A stretch of 64,000 nt of DNA. Source: Fischerella sp. CENA71. Lineage in GTDB: Bacteria; Cyanobacteriota; Cyanobacteriia; Cyanobacteriales; Nostocaceae. The notes below the pieces were generated by a model, which saw nothing but the letters and a program-made list of their open reading frames with translations, ran no database searches and was not told the origin of the DNA. The translations under genes were made by a program, and so were the position numbers. The stretch spans positions 21,600-85,599 of the forward strand of contig JANBVI010000066.1 in NCBI GenBank assembly GCA_024239075.1, given 5' to 3'. Below are positions 60,140 to 64,000 of this stretch, one piece after another (positions within the stretch are counted from its first letter, which is position 1; the number at the start of each line of letters is the position of its first letter).

Positions 60140-60219
60140 AGAAAAAGGGGGAGGCTTTGATTGGGAGATCCAATTGGCCCATAGATAAATTAGGGGGGTT
60201 TAAGCCTCCCCCTTTTTCT
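60140..60219. mobile_element. 80-bp palindromic hairpin element, copy 2 (upstream of tnsB)
   Basis: AGAAAAAGGGGGAGGCTT (60140-60157) is perfectly inverted at 60202-60219, 18 bp per arm. The centre contains TTGGCCCAT, the inverse of ATGGGCCAA found in copy 1. The arms end in AGGCTT/AAGCCT in both copies, whereas the outer bases differ in a complementary manner. Confidence 0.75.
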
Positions 60220-60249
60220 TTAGCCAATATGCGTTACCATCAACTCTCA

Positions 60250-60523
60250 CCCTCACGACAAATATCATGTGATTTTTTGTAGTACTTTAATACCCAAACA
60301 TTAAGCCCTGTCTTGTTTTACTTTCTTTCTCTTTTGCTTGCTATTTTCTTTATTGACGACAAATACCTTGTTAATCTTCTTCCCAAAACTTACGACAATT
60401 AGCTTGTTAATCTTTCCCAAACCGTACTACATCGCTTTTAAGCCTTATCAATCCCCGCTTCTAGCTCTGTTTCTCTCACGACAATTACCTTGTTAACGAC
60501 GACAACTATCCTGTTAATCGACA
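60250..60523 (-). mobile_element. Tn7-like/CAST transposon end with repeated TnsB-type sites
   Basis: Repeats of a ~20-bp motif lie at ~60256 (ACGACAAATATCATGTGAT), ~60354 (GACGACAAATACCTTGTTAA), ~60391 (TACGACAATTAGCTTGTTAA), ~60477 (CACGACAATTACCTTGTTAA) and ~60498 (GACGACAACTATCCTGTTAA). On the minus strand the outermost repeat begins TGTCGATTAACAGG at 60523, giving the TGT terminus of this transposon class. tnsB starts inside, pointing away from the end, exactly as at the left end of V-K CASTs. The partner end is not in the window. Confidence 0.78.
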
Positions 60524-60994
60524 TCTGGTTATATCGCATCAACGACCACACCAACGACTTTTTACCGCCCCCGGTAATCTGGCGCGAAAATGCCTTACAA
60601 CAACTTGCAGGTAGTTTCACAGTCGTAAGAAAAAACAAACCCCTCCAAAAAAGGAAGGATTTGTGAATTTAACAGAGAAAGAAGATTTTTATGCCATACC
60701 TCTGTTTGTTTCCTTCGTGTAGCTTTCACCTACGCTTTTATTCTTGCAGTCCCAGAATACAGAAGCTTCCTCCTCTTGATTTTAAAAAGTTAATTCAAAC
60801 TGTAAACGCAAACACACAAATCACTCCATCTCCCATCACCCGCCACAATGCCCTACATCAAAATCCAGGTACATTCCACACTCCTTAATAGCGGTCAGAT
60901 AATTCCGGATCGAGGTCAGATAATGTGAAACTCGACAAGACAGGACGAACATTGGCAACTGTTTACAATAAGTAGCAATACAATACTCAAAGAT
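60524..60994. other. 470-bp stretch between transposon end and kinase gene
   Basis: No gene is seen; a 65-codon frame at 60691 looks spurious. A direct repeat GGTCAGATAAT occurs twice at ~60893 and ~60915. CTCCAAAAAAGGAAGG at ~60645 is a weak hairpin. Confidence 0.45.
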
Positions 60995-62908
60995 TCATGG
61001 TATCCGCCAAATTTTAATAGCTTTATCGCTACTTCCACTTACTATAGTCTTGCCATTTGGGCTAATAGCTACAGAATGAACCCAATCACTATGACCACTA
61101 AGGGTTGATTTCAATGTACCCGTCTGTAAATCCCAAATTTTAATGTTATTATCATTACTCGCACTCACTAACGTTTTGCCGTTCTGGCTGATAGCAACGA
61201 AATTAACCTTCTCAGAATGTCCAGTCAACGTAAACTCTAGCTTACCTGTTTGTAGATTCCATATTTTAATATAGTTCCCTATTGCACTCACTAGATGTTG
61301 AGAATCTGGGCTAATAGCAATGGATGTAGATTCAAAAGACTTTTCATTAAAAGTACTTTTGACTGTTCCGGTTTGCAAATCCCAAACCTTGATTATTCCA
61401 TCATGGTTTCCACTTGCAAACGTCTTTCCATCCGGACTCATTGCTACAGCGCTCACTAGTTCAGTATTGGGAAACGTTGATTTTAACTCACCAGTTTGCA
61501 AATTCCAAATCCTAATTTTATAGCGCCAACTTCCAGTCAAAAAAGTATTTCCATCAGGGCTAATTGACACAGAATTAACCGCTTCTTGGGAAAGCGTTGA
61601 CTTTAATTTATTAGTTTGTAAATTCCAAATTTTAATAGTACCGTCATTACTTCCACTTACTAATATTTTACCATCCAAACTAAGTGCTAGACAGCTAATT
61701 GAGTCATTATGCCCATTAAGAGTTGATTTTAACTCACCCGTTTGCAGATTCCAAGTCTTAATTTTGCTTCCGACTCCAGTAACAAAACTTTGTCCATCAG
61801 GGTTAATTGCCACGGAATTAACTATATTTTCTTGTTCTATAGTTTTAAATAAATATGGTTGAGATGACCTATATAGATTCCAAGTTCCTAAAACAATCAC
61901 GCTCAGGCAAAAACCAGTGAGCGCTAATGCCTTTTTTGGTTTCTTTTTGTTTTTTAATAAGGGTATAGGTAATAAGGTTGTTGCTGGATCAGAAGCTATT
62001 GTAAGAGGTTCACTTAAGGATAACAATGGCGGATTTAAATACTGTAAAAGTTCCCCTGCTGACTGATAACGCTGCTGATAATCCTCTTTTAGTAAATTAT
62101 CAATAATCAGCTCTAATTGCTGAGTCAGTGGCTGCGGTAAATGCTGTTTCCAACTGCCAATCCAGCCATAACCTTGACTTTTCCATAATTCCCAAGGGTG
62201 AATTCCACTGAGTAAATGAAAACAAGTGACACCTAAGCTAAATAAATCACTTGCTGGATAAGCTTCTCCTTGCTGGATCTGTTCCAATGGTGCATACCCA
62301 AAAGAACCTATCATCGTTCCTTGTCCAGTGATCACCGTTTGTGTCAGTTGCTTAGATGCTCCAAAATCAATTAAAACAACTTTGCCATCATTACGCAGAA
62401 TAATATTCTCTGGCTTGAGATCACGGTGAATCACCTTATGTTGATGTACAACCTGAAGAATATTTAATAAATCAACTAATAACTCCCGTATCATTTCCTC
62501 ATTGAAAGTTCCCCGCTGTTGCAATCGCTTTAATAGATTTTGCCCATCAATAAACTGCTGCACTAAATACAAGCGACCATCTTCTTGAAAATATGCTAAC
62601 AGCGTTGGAATTTGTGGATGTTCTCCTAACTGTTGCAGTCTTTTCGCTTCCTCCTCAAATAATTCTGTAGCCTTTTGTAGTCCTGCTGTTCCTTGAGTTT
62701 GTGGTGCAAACTGCTTAATCACACACTTCTCGTCTAATTTGTCCCTATCTTCTGCCAAATAAGTTTTACCAAATCCCCCACCACCCAATGGTTGTATAGG
62801 GCGATAGCGGTTTCTCAGCATTAACAAGGGAACACCACAGTTGGGACAAAATTTTGTATCATCGGTGGCAGGTGGGTTGTGACAGACTGAGCTAAGGCAA
62901 CAGAGCAT
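60995..62908 (-). CDS. eukaryotic-type Ser/Thr kinase with zinc ribbon and WD40 repeats, 637 aa
   Basis: The N-terminus carries a zinc-ribbon-like CCLSSVCHNPPATDDTKFCP then NCG. A Hanks-type kinase follows: GGGGFGKTYLA (P-loop), CVIKQF (ATP-binding Lys), VIHRDLKPENI (catalytic Asp), LIDFGASKQL (DFG) and SFGYAPLEQIQQGEAYPASD (activation loop). A transmembrane helix lies at ~330-350 (LTGFCLSVIVLGTWNLYRS). Seven WD40 blades form the C-terminus (~365-637), reading NPDGQSFVTG and ending SSDKAIKIWRIP. This is a common cyanobacterial sensor-kinase type. It stands outside the transposon end. Confidence 0.93.
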   Translation of the reverse strand: MLCCLSSVCHNPPATDDTKFCPNCGVPLLMLRNRYRPIQPLGGGGFGKTYLAEDRDKLDEKCVIKQFAPQTQGTAGLQKATELFEEEAKRLQQLGEHPQIPTLLAYFQEDGRLYLVQQFIDGQNLLKRLQQRGTFNEEMIRELLVDLLNILQVVHQHKVIHRDLKPENIILRNDGKVVLIDFGASKQLTQTVITGQGTMIGSFGYAPLEQIQQGEAYPASDLFSLGVTCFHLLSGIHPWELWKSQGYGWIGSWKQHLPQPLTQQLELIIDNLLKEDYQQRYQSAGELLQYLNPPLLSLSEPLTIASDPATTLLPIPLLKNKKKPKKALALTGFCLSVIVLGTWNLYRSSQPYLFKTIEQENIVNSVAINPDGQSFVTGVGSKIKTWNLQTGELKSTLNGHNDSISCLALSLDGKILVSGSNDGTIKIWNLQTNKLKSTLSQEAVNSVSISPDGNTFLTGSWRYKIRIWNLQTGELKSTFPNTELVSAVAMSPDGKTFASGNHDGIIKVWDLQTGTVKSTFNEKSFESTSIAISPDSQHLVSAIGNYIKIWNLQTGKLEFTLTGHSEKVNFVAISQNGKTLVSASNDNNIKIWDLQTGTLKSTLSGHSDWVHSVAISPNGKTIVSGSSDKAIKIWRIP

Positions 62909-63446
62909 GACTGTACATTAAGAAGTAGATGGACTTGTTATCAATCAATAGGTTTAGGATCTCTAGCAGTAGGAAAATGCCCACTCACCTGACGTGACAA
63001 AAAACGAGAAAGCACTGTGAATTATCTGAGGATTGGCATCGTGTTGTCCCCCCAACGAAGAAGCAGGATTCCAAAGTATATTGGCTCGGAAAATAGAGCC
63101 AGGGTTTATCACCAAGCGTATTGCATTATTAGGGAATGGATATGGTGCAAGAGGCGTGAGAAGAGCACAGTGGTCTCATACGAGCACAAGAGGAACCAAA
63201 ATACTCATAAGGCTATTTAAGCATTTACGGTTGCAAACAAAATGAATCTCATCGAACAGTTGCAACAACTTCTAGATGATCGAGACATCTAGTGTTTCAA
63301 AGGAGGAGTACGGGATTATCACCGACAACGCGGGAAGGGGAGCATCCCAGTTTTTTGCAAAGAGGGCGAAAATCATTCAGGATAAGTAAGGCGAAGCAAT
63401 CACTCATGATTACGCAACAGCAAGCTACAATAGTACTTTTTAAAAA
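62909..63446. other. 540-bp stretch with decayed gene scraps
   Basis: Frames at 63017-63245 and a short MNLIEQLQQLLDDRD at 63241 look like scraps of genes, not intact proteins. GGGGAGCATCCCAGTTTTTT (~63337) resembles GGGGAGCATCTCACTTTTT at 55807 near the ISKra4-type gene, so it may be a leftover element end. Confidence 0.4.
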
Positions 63447-64000
63447 CTACCAACTAATCACATTAGTCACGTCCCCACGTCCCTTATTGTGGTACTGCCC
63501 TAACCCATACTTATTGTTATGGTCATCTACTAAGGTTTGATGCCGTTTAATCCAATCGCCTACTACTTGACCATTAGAGCCTGACAACTGCCTTAGCGTT
63601 ACGTTGCCGATGTACCAACGCTCCGAGTTTGATGGGGCAACATTATCGTTGTAGTCGGCAACTGCCCGGAATGCTCTATAAATTCGTTCTTCAATTGCAC
63701 CCCTAGCCTTACTCCCCTTCAATTCCTCGCTTGGCACTTGTGACCAATCCTTATCACTTTCAACTGTTACCCGTGGCACTGGTGCTGGTCGTGGCGTGGG
63801 TGCAAGTGCTAGGGCCGCAGTCGCACCACTATCAATTTTTTCTACCAACTTATAAACCAGTTGCTCTAATTTCTCCAGGCGTTCGGTTAGGTTGGTTGAT
63901 TCTGGGGGGATAACTTCTTGCTGTGGCATTTGTTCAATCTCCTTGGCTTGTTGCTGGTTGGTTGCTTCTAACTGTGCAATTTGGTTTTGTGCTTCTATTA
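63447..64000 (-). CDS. coiled-coil plasmid protein, 5' end beyond the window
   Basis: From the stop at 63447 the frame is open past the Met at 63929 to the window edge, reading IEAQNQIAQLEATNQQQAKE before it, so the gene begins to the right of 64000. The N-terminal visible part is a coiled coil. A Pro/Ala linker (ALAPTPRPAPVPRV) follows, then a C-terminal domain with GAIEERIYRAFRAVADYND, SERWYIGNVTLRQLSGSNGQ and VVGDWIKRHQTLVDDHNNKY. The C-terminal domain looks nucleic-acid-directed. The family is not named by me; the layout recalls the gene at 149-706. Confidence 0.75.
   Translation of the reverse strand, partial: IEAQNQIAQLEATNQQQAKEIEQMPQQEVIPPESTNLTERLEKLEQLVYKLVEKIDSGATAALALAPTPRPAPVPRVTVESDKDWSQVPSEELKGSKARGAIEERIYRAFRAVADYNDNVAPSNSERWYIGNVTLRQLSGSNGQVVGDWIKRHQTLVDDHNNKYGLGQYHNKGRGDVTNVISW

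Noticed and set aside
60140-60219. Simple rho-independent terminator
   Set aside because: The loop of 44 bp is too large and a related copy with a shared centre is found inside tnsB, so a repeated element explains it better.
60691-60888. Rightward 65-codon gene outside the transposon end
   Set aside because: Pro/Ser/Cys-rich chance-like sequence without ribosome site or recognisable motif.
63017-63245. Two overlapping 67-70-codon genes
   Set aside because: Both frames cover the same bases, neither has a ribosome site, and the sequence looks like a decayed gene.

Overview
The window looks like part of a plasmid, or another plastic accessory replicon, of a filamentous heterocyst-type cyanobacterium (Nostocales). 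The octamer GCGATCGC (HIP1) recurs throughout, gene families are typical of Nostoc/Anabaena/Calothrix (CHAT proteases, STAND-WD40 proteins, Ser/Thr kinase-WD40, DUF1822, DUF99, Psb34), and many insertion sequences and plasmid maintenance genes are present. No rRNA or tRNA gene and no CRISPR array was recognised.

Layout. (1) 1-6.1 kb: a tyrosine recombinase, a condensation-type acyltransferase, a CoiA-like/GIY-YIG protein, an HNH nuclease, an NTF2-like protein and a tiny Psb34-type photosystem II assembly protein. (2) 6.2-14.2 kb: one co-directional block running parA, parB, an HTH protein, a membrane AAA ATPase, a YdjM-type membrane protein, a HerA/VirB4-like ATPase, an HlyD-like adaptor and a secreted TolC-like protein. 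It resembles partition genes joined to an envelope-spanning or DNA-transfer machine. (3) 14.2-17.4 kb: three paralogous secreted Cys-containing proteins and a secreted thermonuclease. A short GTCTGGC-type repeat is clustered in front of the HTH gene and again in front of the nuclease gene. (4) 17.5-26.2 kb: a sigma factor and a leftward operon with a Sak4-like recombination ATPase, a DUF99 protein and several unknown small genes, ending at a divergent SLOG-fold gene flanked by identical palindromes. (5) 26.2-27.8 kb: an unusual GC-rich, repeat-rich stretch with little coding evidence.

(6) 27.8-36 kb: a three-gene leftward operon (helical protein, zinc ribbon protein, membrane protein), then a replication-type module. 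In that module an XRE repressor diverges from a winged-helix gene that carries six 16-bp iterons inside its own reading frame, followed by two zinc-finger genes. I consider this the best origin candidate. (7) 36-49.9 kb: mobile-element territory (a 233-bp MITE-like element, a DDE element with a frameshifted transposase, a decayed IS630, and IS5/IS4/IS1 scraps) surrounding an intact CHAT protease-like gene and a 1201-residue STAND ATPase with 13 WD40 repeats. These two probably form a conflict or regulated-proteolysis system.

(8) 50-55.7 kb: a sigma-region-4-like protein, a second CHAT protein, a c-type-heme/HAMP sensor and a DUF1822 protein. (9) 55.8-60.6 kb: ISKra4-type and IS701-type elements and a broken tnsB of the type V-K CRISPR-associated transposon kind. 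The tnsB still lies next to a recognisable transposon end with repeated TnsB-type sites. Two ~80-bp hairpin elements with co-varying stems flank its first open frame. (10) 61-64 kb: a zinc-ribbon Ser/Thr kinase-WD40 gene and a coiled-coil plasmid protein cut by the right edge. All functional statements rest on recognition of motifs by eye; no database search was run.
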